A stretch of 64,000 bases of DNA from assembly GCF_001050035.1 (NCBI RefSeq), contig NZ_CVTA01000007.1, positions 1-64,000 of the forward strand. Reading direction: 5' to 3'. A program made the translations under genes and the position numbers. Position 1 is the first letter of the stretch. Each line of letters opens with the position of its first letter. This document shows, piece by piece, positions 9,683-19,271 of this stretch. The stretch comes from Mycolicibacterium komanii. Lineage in GTDB: Bacteria > Actinomycetota > Actinomycetes > Mycobacteriales > Mycobacteriaceae. Below the pieces are notes generated by a model. The model did not search any database, was not told the DNA's origin, and saw nothing but the letters and a program-made list of their open reading frames with translations.

Positions 9683-10528
9683 CTAGACGTCGATCCGCTT
9701 GCGCCGGTAGAGCGTTCCGAGGGCCAGCAGGATGAGGCTGATCACCAGGATCGCCGTGGCGAGAACGTTGATCTGCGGCGGCACCGCGGCCTTGACCGCG
9801 GCGTTGACATACAGCGGATACGTCACCGTCGAACCGCTGACGAAGTAGGTGATGATGAAGTCGTCGAGCGACAACGCGAACGACAGCATGCCCGCCGCGA
9901 CGATGCCAGGAACGATCAACGGAAGCGTCACCCGGAAGAACGTGCGTGTGGGGCTGGCGCCCAGATCCATCGACGCATCCTCGAGCGTCCAGTCGAACCC
10001 GCGTACCCGCGCGCGCACGGTCATCGCGATGAAGCTGACCTCAAAGGCGATGTGCGCCAACACGATCGTCGTATAACCGGTGGCCCACCCGAGGTCGAGG
10101 AACAGCACCAGCAGTGCGGCGCCCATGACCACCTCGGGCGCCGTCAGCGGCAGAACGAGGAACGTGTCGACCGCGCGCTGTCCCCGCCACCGTTGGCGCA
10201 CAAGGGCTATGGCCACCAGTGTGCCGAGAACCAACGCGATGGCGGTGGAGACCGCCGCGACGTTGATGCTCAGCTTGAGAGCCTCGGTCAGCGCCGGGTA
10301 CTTGAACGGATCGGCCCAGTTTTCCAGGGTGAAGCCCTGCCAGCTGTAGTTGAACTTGCCCTTCGGATCGTTGAACGAGAACAGCACGATCACGAAGATG
10401 GGCAGGAACAGATACAACAACACCAGACCCGCGACGATCCGCAGCAGCCAATCGCCCCACTTCGGTGAGCCCTTCACCCGACTCGCCGGGGCCGGGTTCG
10501 TCGCCGCTTCCATCGCCTGCACGGTCAT
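9683..10528 (-). CDS. potC: Spermidine/putrescine-type ABC transporter permease PotC
   Basis: A 281-aa membrane permease with six predicted spans and the cytoplasmic EAA loop (EDASMDLGASPTRTFFRVTL) that contacts the ATPase. This is the last gene of a minus-strand potA-D-B-C set and overlaps potB by four bases. Together the set codes for an importer of the polyamine/compatible-solute ABC class. The true substrate could be another small cation or organic ion, since this family is often over-annotated as spermidine-specific. Confidence 0.88.
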   Translation of the reverse strand: MTVQAMEAATNPAPASRVKGSPKWGDWLLRIVAGLVLLYLFLPIFVIVLFSFNDPKGKFNYSWQGFTLENWADPFKYPALTEALKLSINVAAVSTAIALVLGTLVAIALVRQRWRGQRAVDTFLVLPLTAPEVVMGAALLVLFLDLGWATGYTTIVLAHIAFEVSFIAMTVRARVRGFDWTLEDASMDLGASPTRTFFRVTLPLIVPGIVAAGMLSFALSLDDFIITYFVSGSTVTYPLYVNAAVKAAVPPQINVLATAILVISLILLALGTLYRRKRIDV

Positions 10529-11400
10529 ACGAGTTCCTCCGTGCCCAATGCCCGCGTGTAGAGCAGGACGCCGACCAAGATGATGCCCATCAGCACCATG
10601 CTCAGCGCCGCGGCGGCGGGATAATCCTTGACGACCAGGAACTGCTGCTGGATCACGTTGCCGATCATCGTGGTCTGCGTGCTGCCCAGATACTCGGCGT
10701 TGATGAAGTCGCCCGCGGCCGGGATGAAGACCAGCAGGCTGCCGGCCAGCAGGCCCGGAAGTGACAGCGGCAAAATGACTTTGGTGAAGCTGCGGGTGTT
10801 CGACGAGTAGAGGTCCTTGCTGGCCTCGATCAACCGCGGGTCGATCTTCTCCAGGCTGACGTACAGCGGCAGGATCATGAAGATGATCCAGTTGTAGGTG
10901 AGCCCGCCGATGACGGCCCAGCTGGTCGACAACAACCGCCCGTCGGCGGGCAGCAGCCCGATGGCGTCCAGCGCGTCAACCACCCAACCGTTGTCGGCGA
11001 GAATGGTTTTCCACGCGATGGTGCGGATCAGGAACGTCACGAAGAACGGCAGGATCACCAGGCCCAGGATCAGGTTCTTGAACCGGCCGGCCTTGAACGC
11101 GATCACGTACGCCAGCGGGAACGACAACAGAATGCACAGCACCGTCGCCGTGGTGGCGTAGCCGAACGACCGCAGTATCTGTTCCTGATACTTGCTGAAC
11201 GCTTCGCCGTAGTTCGCGAAGTCCCACGAAAACGTCAGTGTGGGAAGGAAAATCGATCCGCTGGTCGTCGACAGCGACATGCGCGCCAGGGAGACGAACG
11301 GGACGACGAAGAACACCGCGAGGTACACCATCGCGGGCAGGATCATCAGATACGGGGCGATCCTGCTGCGTTGCCGGCCGCTACTGGCGACGCCTGCCAT
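10525..11400 (-). CDS. potB: Spermidine/putrescine-type ABC transporter permease PotB
   Basis: A 291-aa permease with six spans, opening with MAGVASSGRQRSRIAPYLMI. The EAA loop is present (LIEASKDLYSSNTRSFTKVI). It partners PotC to form the membrane channel. The gap to the upstream binding-protein gene is three bases, and it overlaps potC by four, so the three genes are almost certainly co-translated. Confidence 0.88.
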   Translation of the reverse strand: MAGVASSGRQRSRIAPYLMILPAMVYLAVFFVVPFVSLARMSLSTTSGSIFLPTLTFSWDFANYGEAFSKYQEQILRSFGYATTATVLCILLSFPLAYVIAFKAGRFKNLILGLVILPFFVTFLIRTIAWKTILADNGWVVDALDAIGLLPADGRLLSTSWAVIGGLTYNWIIFMILPLYVSLEKIDPRLIEASKDLYSSNTRSFTKVILPLSLPGLLAGSLLVFIPAAGDFINAEYLGSTQTTMIGNVIQQQFLVVKDYPAAAALSMVLMGIILVGVLLYTRALGTEELV

Positions 11401-11403
11401 TCA

Positions 11404-12582
11404 TCAACCGCCGGTGACTTCGGCGTACATCGAGGCGTACTCCTGCTTCTGCTCGTCCTTGAGCGGGGCCCACGCCTTCACCCGGTCCAGGGTGGACTGC
11501 GGAGGATTGATCAGCTCGTTCTTGGCCAGGTTCGGGTCGATCTGGTCGAGCTCGGCGGTCATGTCCGAGAGCACCGGCACGAATTGCGTGAAGGCGATGA
11601 GCTTGGCGTAGTTGGCCCGGTCGTAGACATAGTCGATCCATGCCTCGGCGGCCTTCTGGTTCTGCGTCGTGTACGGGATCACCATGGTGTCGAGGAAGTC
11701 GGTGCCACCGGACTCCGGGACGACGAACTGCAGATCCGGATTGTCGGCCTGCAGCTGCACGACATCGCCCGAATAGGCCTGCGCGACCACGACATTGCCC
11801 GCCGCCAGGTCGTCGGCGTAGTCGTTTCCGGTGAACCGGCGGATCTGTCCCTTGTCGTTCTGCTCGCGCACCAGATCGACCGCCTTGCGAACCGTTTCGG
11901 TGTTGGGTGACGTCGGGTCGCCGCCCTGCGACTGCATGATCATGCCCAGGCCGTCCTGGAAGTCGGAGAGCAGGCTGACGCGACCCTTGAACGCCGGATC
12001 CCACAGGTCGTCGATCTTGGTGATGTCGCGACCGGTGGCGGCGCGGTTGAACGCGAGGCCGACCATGCCGGTCATGTACGGGGCGCTCCACTTACGGCCC
12101 GGGTCCATCTGCGCGTCGAGCAGATCGGGGCGCAGGTTTTTCTTGTTCGGGATGCCGTCATCGCTGAAGTCGTTGACCCAGTTGAGCGATCGGATCTGGG
12201 ACGCCATGAACGCGGTGGGCACCACGAGGTCGGTGCCGATGTCCTGCTTGCGCGACAACGGTTCCTTGACCTTGGCGAACCATTCCTCGTTGTCGTTGAA
12301 GTCTTCTTTGTAGTCGACCGTGATACCGGACGCCTGCTGGAACGCGGCGATGAACCCGTCGGCCATGTACAGCGGCCAGTTCGAGATCCGCAAGGTCCCG
12401 CTCGCGGGCCCACCTTCGGCCGTGGTGGTGCCGGACGTGCCGCTGTCGGAGCTGCAGGCCGCGAGGAACGACGGGCCGAGAACCATGGCAGCGGCCGCGG
12501 CGGCGCCTCCGCCGATGAAGCGGCGGCGCGACGTGCGGTTGGTGGCGAAGCGGGCGAGGCGGGGGTCCATCTCGTAGGGCAT
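11404..12582 (-). CDS. potD: Polyamine-type ABC transporter substrate-binding lipoprotein PotD
   Basis: A 392-aa exported solute-binding protein. The start MPYEMDPRLARF is chosen because it puts a Tat-like twin-arginine segment (SRRRF, residues 18-22) and a lipobox (LAAC, Cys43) at the right distance. The mature domain has the PotD/PotF pattern (LRISNWPLYMADGFIAAF; later LVVPTAFMASQI). It binds substrate outside the membrane and delivers it to PotBC. An 88-base gap separates it from potA; that gap contains a weak inverted repeat (CCGACA 12618 with TGTCGG 12650). Confidence 0.9.
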   Translation of the reverse strand: MPYEMDPRLARFATNRTSRRRFIGGGAAAAAAMVLGPSFLAACSSDSGTSGTTTAEGGPASGTLRISNWPLYMADGFIAAFQQASGITVDYKEDFNDNEEWFAKVKEPLSRKQDIGTDLVVPTAFMASQIRSLNWVNDFSDDGIPNKKNLRPDLLDAQMDPGRKWSAPYMTGMVGLAFNRAATGRDITKIDDLWDPAFKGRVSLLSDFQDGLGMIMQSQGGDPTSPNTETVRKAVDLVREQNDKGQIRRFTGNDYADDLAAGNVVVAQAYSGDVVQLQADNPDLQFVVPESGGTDFLDTMVIPYTTQNQKAAEAWIDYVYDRANYAKLIAFTQFVPVLSDMTAELDQIDPNLAKNELINPPQSTLDRVKAWAPLKDEQKQEYASMYAEVTGG

Positions 12583-12670
12583 GGCGACTGTGCCTTTCGT
12601 CGGAGGGAGGGGAGGGGCCGACAACTTTCGGAGGCGCCGCTCGGGGCGGTGTCGGTGCGCCACGTGACGA

Positions 12671-13864
<1,194 letters not shown>

Positions 13865-13867
<3 letters not shown>

Positions 13868-13880
13868 TGCGGATCCTCCT
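13865..13880 (-). promoter_or_regulatory. Ribosome binding site and CTG start of potA
   Basis: On the minus strand, AGGAGG (13880-13875), a seven-base spacer, then CTG (13867-13865). This consensus Shine-Dalgarno decides the unusual start codon. A non-ATG/GTG/TTG start may keep ATPase synthesis low; that is inference. Confidence 0.7.
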
Positions 13881-13939
13881 ACAGGCAGCCCCCCAAGCTG
13901 TGGGTAAACAATCGCGGATCAAGCGGTCCTTCGCAAGCG

Positions 13940-13953
13940 ATTCCGCACGGAAT
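13940..13953. promoter_or_regulatory. Palindrome in the pot operon leader
   Basis: ATTCCG-CA-CGGAAT, a 14-base inverted repeat about 70 bases before the potA start. Its place between potA and the divergent SRPBCC gene makes it a possible operator. No regulator is identified. Confidence 0.35.
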
Positions 13954-14154
13954 TTACATATCCACAATGGAATCCTTTGTCTGATGTGATCCCGGGCACC
14001 AAATTCGCTGTGTCCGAACAGTCGGTTATCCGGTCGGCCACCGCAGCCGGCGCCGACGCTGAACCGGTTTCTGCGGTCAGTTTCGCAGCCCGAGCAGGCC
14101 CGATCGGGCGAAACGCCGTTTACCTGCCCGCCTTCGCCGGGTAAGGATCTAGGC

Positions 14155-14583
14155 ATGGCAGCAGTGGACGTATCGGTGTCGTCGGATCTGAGCCCGCTCA
14201 AGGCGTGGGAGCTGGCCTCCGACCTGAGCCGGTTCGACGAGTGGCTGACGATCTTCGGCGGATGGCGCAGCGAGGTGCCCGACAACATCGAGGTCGGCAC
14301 CTGTGTGTCGTCGCTGATCAAGGTCAAGGGATTCCGCAACACCATCCACTGGCAGGTCAAGCGCTATGACGAGCCGAAGGTCGTGGAGATGGTCGGCAGG
14401 GGCCGGCCGGGTATCCGCATCGGCTTGTCGTTGTGCGTCCGCGATGACCAACCGGGGTCGACGTTTCAGGTGGTCGCCGATCTGTCCGGCGGGCTGCTGA
14501 ACACGCGCATCGGCAACCTGGTCGCCAAGGTGATCGAGTCCGACGTCCGGAAGTCGGTCGCCAATCTCGCGGCCCTGCACTGA
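14155..14583 (+). CDS. SRPBCC (polyketide cyclase/START-like) family protein
   Basis: A 142-aa single-domain protein, MAAVDVSVSSDLSPLKAWEL start, with the SRPBCC pattern: N-terminal strand, LASDLSRFDEWLTIFGGW loop, and a C-terminal long helix (LNTRIGNLVAKVIESDVRK). Members bind hydrophobic ligands or act as co-chaperone-like or toxin-like domains; many mycobacterial copies have unknown ligands. It has its own promoter region, divergent from the pot operon. Confidence 0.8.
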   Translation: MAAVDVSVSSDLSPLKAWELASDLSRFDEWLTIFGGWRSEVPDNIEVGTCVSSLIKVKGFRNTIHWQVKRYDEPKVVEMVGRGRPGIRIGLSLCVRDDQPGSTFQVVADLSGGLLNTRIGNLVAKVIESDVRKSVANLAALH

Positions 14584-14596
14584 CGCCGGGCGTCAG
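14580..14596. terminator. Palindrome covering two convergent stop codons
   Basis: CTGACGC-CGG-GCGTCAG, a perfect 7-bp stem with a three-base loop. It contains the TGA of the SRPBCC gene and the stop of the MFS gene on the other strand. A compact bidirectional terminator is plausible; there is no T tract. Confidence 0.4.
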
Positions 14597-16071
14597 CCCC
14601 ACTCGTGGTTCATCGCACGCGTTTCGTAGCGCGCCTCGACGGAATCCGCTGACCGCGGCGACGGGCGCGACACCGCGATCAACACCAGCGCGAGCGTCGA
14701 CGTGATCGCGCCGCCGAGGAAGATCGCCAGGAAGCTGCTTTCCATCGGCACCCCTGCCCCCGGCACGGACCGGCTGAGCAGCATGGCGACCACGGCTGCC
14801 GCGATCGAACTCCCGATCGTGCGGGCGATCGCGTTCATGCTCGTGGCCACCCCCGTTTCACCGGCGTCCACCTCGCTGACGACGAGCGCGGGCAGCGCGC
14901 CGTACCCGAGGCTGATGTAGGCGTTGGCGAGGATGCTCGCGACGATGATCTGCCAGGTGTACGAGTGCACCAAAGCGATGAACAGGAATCCGGCGATACC
15001 GGCGAGCGCCGCGACCACGAGCACCGGCCGGGCGCCGAACCGGTCGATGAACCGTCCGCTGATCATCGCGACGACGAAGCCGGTGAACGCGCCCGGCAGC
15101 AGATACACCACGCTCGCTTCCAGCACCGTCGCACCGAAGCCGTAACCGGCTGCCTCACGCGGGATTTGGACGAAGAGCGTCAACCCGAGGAACGCGAAGT
15201 ACAGGCCCATGCCGACGAAGATGGTCGCGATGTTGGTGAGCAGGATCGGGCGGCGGGTGAGCATCACCGTCGAGACCAGCGGTCGACGGGTGTGGCGCTC
15301 CCACCACCACCAACCGGCCAGCACCGCCACACCGCCGAGGACGCAGCCGAGGGTCGCGGGCGACACCCACCCCCACGCCTGACCTTGCGTGATCGCGAGC
15401 AGCAGGGCCGACAGTCCCACCGCCAACCCGGTGGCGCCCAGCCAGTCGATCGATCCGGCGACGTCGTGCGGTCGTCGAGGCACGACAAACAGCACGATGG
15501 CGATCACACCGACGGTGAACGCGGTCGTCAGCCAGAAGACGCGGTGATAGCCGGCGTCCCCGTTCATCAACAGCCCCACCACGACAAGCCCGGTGCCACC
15601 GCCGAAACCCAGCGTCCCGGACAGCACGGCCATCGCCGACATCAGCCGCTCCTGCGACAGTTCCTCGCGCAGGATCGCGATGCTGATCGGGTAGAGCGCG
15701 TAGGAGGCCGCCTGGAGCACGCGGGCGATGATCAGCAGTTGCAGCGACGACGTGAGTGCCGCCATCAGCGATCCGGCCAGCACGACGACGAGCACGCCGA
15801 GCAGCACCCGGTGCTTGCTGTGGAGGTCGGCCAGGCGGCCGAGCAGGGGCGTGGCCGCCACCGCGGCGAGCAGGTTGGCGGTGACCGCCCAGCTCACTCC
15901 GACGATCGATGCGTGCAGCTGATCGGCGATGATGCCGAGTACCGGAACGACGGCGGTCTGCAGGACGGCGACGGTGAGGACGACGACGGACAACCCGGCG
16001 ATGAGCAGGCCGGGGGAGCGCTCGCGACCGATCACTGGTGACTGCGACGCGCTGGTCTCGACCACAGCCAC
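14593..16071 (-). CDS. MFS transporter, DHA2-type multidrug exporter
   Basis: A 492-aa integral membrane protein with about fourteen hydrophobic segments. The start MAVVETSASQSPVIG is followed by the first span and then the loop-2/3 motif LLGRLADLHSKHRVLL, typical of drug/H+ antiporters. The length fits the 14-span DHA2 family. The substrate is unknown. It is 85 bases downstream of an alpha/beta-hydrolase gene on the same strand order and may have its own promoter. Confidence 0.85.
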   Translation of the reverse strand: MAVVETSASQSPVIGRERSPGLLIAGLSVVVLTVAVLQTAVVPVLGIIADQLHASIVGVSWAVTANLLAAVAATPLLGRLADLHSKHRVLLGVLVVVLAGSLMAALTSSLQLLIIARVLQAASYALYPISIAILREELSQERLMSAMAVLSGTLGFGGGTGLVVVGLLMNGDAGYHRVFWLTTAFTVGVIAIVLFVVPRRPHDVAGSIDWLGATGLAVGLSALLLAITQGQAWGWVSPATLGCVLGGVAVLAGWWWWERHTRRPLVSTVMLTRRPILLTNIATIFVGMGLYFAFLGLTLFVQIPREAAGYGFGATVLEASVVYLLPGAFTGFVVAMISGRFIDRFGARPVLVVAALAGIAGFLFIALVHSYTWQIIVASILANAYISLGYGALPALVVSEVDAGETGVATSMNAIARTIGSSIAAAVVAMLLSRSVPGAGVPMESSFLAIFLGGAITSTLALVLIAVSRPSPRSADSVEARYETRAMNHEWG

Positions 16072-16156
16072 TCCGATCCTTAGACAACCTCCGTTTCGTC
16101 GATTATGTCCGTCCGCCTGGAGCCGACCGCATCAGGTGGTGCGAACCGTCCGGCCG

Positions 16157-17035
16157 CTACGGATCGGGATGGGTGACCGGTTGTTCGGCGGGTCGACCGG
16201 TGGTGCTGATGAAGTCGTCGAGCAGATCCACGACGTCGGATGGTCGCTCGACATGGGCGAAGTGCCCGACGCCCTCGAGCACTTCCAGCCGGCACTCCGG
16301 GCGCGCCTCGAGCGCCGCGTACGCGTGGGCGACTGGGATGATGCGGTCCTCGTCGCCCCAGATCGCCATGACCGGCAGCTCGGTGGTCACGTGTAGGCGA
16401 TTCAGCGCGCTGACCGCCTGGCCGCGGTAGTCGACGACCGACCGCAGCGTGCGCAGGAACGCCTGGCGGGTCTGCCGGTCCGCCAATGACGAATAGGCAC
16501 TCCACATCTCGGCTCCGCGAGGCGACTGGATGCCCACCGACCGGAACCAACCGCGCAATTTGTTGCCGACCTGGAGAACGGGTGGCGGGGCAATGGCGGG
16601 CAGGATGAACTCGGCTCCGGGTGCCGACAGGAGGCGAAGTGTCAGCCCGACGTCGGGGCCGAGGCCGCCGCTGCTGATCAGAACGAGGCGCTGGCAGTAG
16701 TCCGGATGTTGATATACAAACTGCATGGCCACGCCGCCGCCGAGCGACTGGCCGACGATCGTGGCGCGAGACACTCCCAACTCGTCGAGCAGATCGCGCA
16801 GCCATACCGCGAAAGCGCCCAGTGAGTAGTCGCCGCGGGGCTTGTCGGAGTGGCCGTGACCCAACAGGTCGGGAGCGATCACCCGGTACCGCCGCGAGAG
16901 TTGCGGGATGACGGCCCGCCAGGTCTCGGAGCTGCCCGCCATTCCGTGGATCAGCAGGAGCACTTCCTGACCACCGCCGACGTCTCGGTAGGCGATGCGG
17001 TCGCCGTGCAGTTCCAGGTACTTCAACTCGGTCAT
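16157..17035 (-). CDS. Alpha/beta hydrolase
   Basis: A 292-aa hydrolase. The ATG at 17035 (MTELKYLELHGDR) is chosen because GGGAGGG lies just upstream; an in-frame start 13 codons earlier lacks one. Oxyanion HGMAGS, nucleophile elbow VGQSLGGG (Ser), acid in WGDEDRII (Asp) and the catalytic His in GVGHFAHVE are all present. Resembles meta-cleavage-product hydrolases and general esterases. The substrate is unknown. Confidence 0.87.
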   Translation of the reverse strand: MTELKYLELHGDRIAYRDVGGGQEVLLLIHGMAGSSETWRAVIPQLSRRYRVIAPDLLGHGHSDKPRGDYSLGAFAVWLRDLLDELGVSRATIVGQSLGGGVAMQFVYQHPDYCQRLVLISSGGLGPDVGLTLRLLSAPGAEFILPAIAPPPVLQVGNKLRGWFRSVGIQSPRGAEMWSAYSSLADRQTRQAFLRTLRSVVDYRGQAVSALNRLHVTTELPVMAIWGDEDRIIPVAHAYAALEARPECRLEVLEGVGHFAHVERPSDVVDLLDDFISTTGRPAEQPVTHPDP

Positions 17036-17135
17036 GAGTGGGTCCCTCCCGGATGGTCCTCCCGGACTACCCACAAACGTCGGCCGCTATCTGCCACTTG
17101 ACTGTGAGCCGGTGCGGCGCGGCAAGCTCGTGTGC

Positions 17136-17750
17136 ATGGGATCACCGAACGAGTTACCGGTCAACCACCACGCGGACCATCCCGGCTTCTCCGGTGTGAT
17201 GGGCGTGTCCGTCGGGCTGATCCTGCTGTTGATGGGCCGCGCGAGCGCACGCCTGGCGGCGGATCTAGTGGCGGTGACGGGCGCGGACAGGGTTGTCGAC
17301 ATCGGGTGCGGGCCGGGTGGGGCGGTCCGAGAGGCCGCCCGCCGCGGTGCGTCGGTGACGGGCGTGGACCCCGCGCCGGTGATGCTGCGGCTCGCCCGCG
17401 CGTTCACCCGCCGCGGTGACATCACGTGGACGACCGGGACGGCCGAGCAGGTGCCGCTGCCGGACGGATCGGCGACGGTGTGGTGGTCGCTGGCGACCGT
17501 GCATCACTGGCAGGACGTCGACAAGGGCATCGCCGAAGCGCGCCGATTGCTCGCCCCGGGCGGGCGGTTGCTCGCCATGGAACGTCAGACGGCACCCGAC
17601 GCGACGGGGCTGGCCAGTCACGGCTGGACGCGCCGGCAGGCCGAGTCGTTCGCCGAGCTGTGTCGCTCAGCGGGGTTCACGGACGTGACGGTCGGCGGAC
17701 ACAAGGCGGGCCGACGCGAGGTGTGGGCGGTGCAGGCGGTGCGCCCGTAG
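17136..17750 (+). CDS. Class I SAM-dependent methyltransferase
   Basis: A 204-aa methyltransferase beginning MGSPNELPVNHH. The SAM-binding motif I VVDIGCGPGGAV and later motif GGRLLAMERQ are present, as in the UbiE/COQ5-like methyltransf_11 group. The start at the ATG at 17136 avoids overlap with the divergent hydrolase gene. The substrate is unknown. It is followed by a large inverted repeat. Confidence 0.85.
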   Translation: MGSPNELPVNHHADHPGFSGVMGVSVGLILLLMGRASARLAADLVAVTGADRVVDIGCGPGGAVREAARRGASVTGVDPAPVMLRLARAFTRRGDITWTTGTAEQVPLPDGSATVWWSLATVHHWQDVDKGIAEARRLLAPGGRLLAMERQTAPDATGLASHGWTRRQAESFAELCRSAGFTDVTVGGHKAGRREVWAVQAVRP

Positions 17751-17760
17751 GTTCGTGGCG

Positions 17761-17819
17761 CCGAACGTGAGCTTGTGTGCGAGAAAACAGCGAAAGTGCG
17801 CACACAAGCTCACGTTCGG
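17761..17819. repeat. Perfect 21-bp inverted repeat
   Basis: Arms 17761-17781 and 17799-17819 are exact reverse complements, around a 17-base A-rich loop (17782-17798). It begins 11 bases after the methyltransferase stop. Adjacent bases (GGCG on the left, GCGCC on the right) extend the pairing with a bulge. It could work as a strong I-shaped terminator or be a small dispersed palindromic element. No target-site duplication is visible. Confidence 0.75.
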
Positions 17820-17870
17820 TGCGCCGCAGGGCGTCCGCCGCGGAGCGGCCGCCTGAGGCCGCGTGACGAG

Positions 17871-17911
17871 CCTTTACGATCGGCTAGTAGGCTCCTTGTC
17901 GATCGTAAAGG
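17871..17911. promoter_or_regulatory. Probable TetR operator
   Basis: CCTTTACGATCG (17871-17882) and CGATCGTAAAGG (17900-17911) are exact reverse complements separated by 17 bases. The right arm ends eight bases before the TetR start. A TTTACGA half site recurs at 18516-18522 just before the SDR gene. Most likely an autoregulatory site of the adjacent TetR protein. Confidence 0.6.
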
Positions 17912-17918
17912 AGCGAGG

Positions 17919-18494
17919 ATGGCGGTGGTTGACGTCGAGCCGAGCGGCACTCGGCAGCGTCTCATCGACGTCGCGGTCGACCTGTTCACCCGGCATAGCT
18001 ATGCGGGTACGTCGCTGCAGATGATCGCCGACGAGCTCGGCTTCACGAAAGCCGCGATCTATCACCACTTCCGAACACGTGAGCAGTTGCTCGCCGCCGT
18101 GCTGGAGCCGATGTTCGCACAGTTGCGCGCGATCGTCGACGCCGCCGAGGCGCAGCGCACACCGCGCGCCAGGGCCGAGCGCATGCTGAGCGGCTACGCC
18201 GACCTCGCGGTGCGCAACCGCGGGCTGGTCGCCGTGCTGGCAGTGGACCCCAGCGTCGCCACAGCGCTTCAGCAGGACCGCGACTGGCGCGACTTGATCG
18301 CGCGGCAACTGCGGTTGCTCGCCGACGTCGAAGCGGGACCCGCGGGCGAGATCCGCGCGGCCATGGTCTTCGCGGGCATGGCCGGTGCGGTGGGACCGGC
18401 GTGGGTGAAATTCGACGATCGCGCGCTGGCGGAAAATCTCAAAGATGCGGGCAGGCGGACCTTGGGGCTGCGTGCGCCGCGTCGACCGACCTAA
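17919..18494 (+). CDS. TetR/AcrR family regulator
   Basis: A 191-aa regulator starting MAVVDVEPSGTRQRL, with GGAG-like sequence upstream. The N-terminal helix-turn-helix (about residues 12-58) shows TSLQMIADELGFTKAAIYHH, the usual TetR recognition helix ending in YHHF. The C-terminal ligand domain is not assignable. It sits behind an inverted repeat and in front of SDR and thioesterase genes, which are its likely targets. Confidence 0.9.
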   Translation: MAVVDVEPSGTRQRLIDVAVDLFTRHSYAGTSLQMIADELGFTKAAIYHHFRTREQLLAAVLEPMFAQLRAIVDAAEAQRTPRARAERMLSGYADLAVRNRGLVAVLAVDPSVATALQQDRDWRDLIARQLRLLADVEAGPAGEIRAAMVFAGMAGAVGPAWVKFDDRALAENLKDAGRRTLGLRAPRRPT

Positions 18495-18532
18495 TCAACC
18501 TCTGTGACAGGCATTTACGAAAGGACAAGCGA

Positions 18533-19234
18533 ATGAAGACAGCGGTCGTCACCGGTGGCGGCTCGGGGATCGGACGCGCGATCGCGGACCGTTTGCGCGC
18601 CGACGGTTACCACGTCGCCATCATCGACCTGGCACCCAACGACGACGAGTTCGCCTTCACCGCCGACGTCACCGATTGCGAGCAGGTCGATGCCGCGTTC
18701 TCGGGGGTCCGCGGTCAGTTGGGCCCGGTGTCGATCCTGATCAATGCGGCAGGGCTGGACGGCTTCTCGCGGTTCAGTGACATCACGTTCGAGAAGTGGC
18801 AACGCGTCATCGACGTCAACCTCAACGGCGTGTTCCACTGCGTCCAGGCGGTACTGCCCGACATGGTGGAGGCCGGCTGGGGCCGGATCGTGAACATCTC
18901 GTCGTCGAGTACACACTCCGGGGCGCCCTACATGGCGCACTATGTGGCGGCGAAATCGGCGGTGAACGGGCTGACGAAGACGTTGGCGCTCGAGTACGGG
19001 CCGGCCGGCATCACGGTGAACGCCGTGCCTCCGGGTTTCATCGACACGCCGATGTTGCGTGCGGCCGAGAAGCGAGGGTACCTCGGCGACATCCAGGCGA
19101 CGATCGAGGCGACCCCCGTGCGCCGCATGGGTAAGCCCGAGGACATCGCGGCGACATGCGCGTTCCTCATTTCGGAAGAGGCCGGCTACATCACGGGCCA
19201 ACTCATCGGTGTCAACGGCGGTCGCAACACCTAG
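18533..19234 (+). CDS. SDR family NAD(P)-dependent oxidoreductase
   Basis: A 233-aa short-chain dehydrogenase starting MKTAVVTGGGSGIGRA. The Rossmann motif TGGGSGIG, the NAAG motif, the catalytic Ser (NISSSST), and the YVAAK active site are present; the classical length fits. The pattern is closest to FabG/hydroxyacyl-CoA dehydrogenase-like SDRs. AAAGGA lies upstream of the ATG. It follows the TetR gene by 38 bases and is followed by a thioesterase-like gene, suggesting a small acyl-CoA-related operon. Confidence 0.87.
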   Translation: MKTAVVTGGGSGIGRAIADRLRADGYHVAIIDLAPNDDEFAFTADVTDCEQVDAAFSGVRGQLGPVSILINAAGLDGFSRFSDITFEKWQRVIDVNLNGVFHCVQAVLPDMVEAGWGRIVNISSSSTHSGAPYMAHYVAAKSAVNGLTKTLALEYGPAGITVNAVPPGFIDTPMLRAAEKRGYLGDIQATIEATPVRRMGKPEDIAATCAFLISEEAGYITGQLIGVNGGRNT

Positions 19235-19271
19235 CTGAGGCGAGCTGGAACCCTTGTGCGAGGATCCGCAG

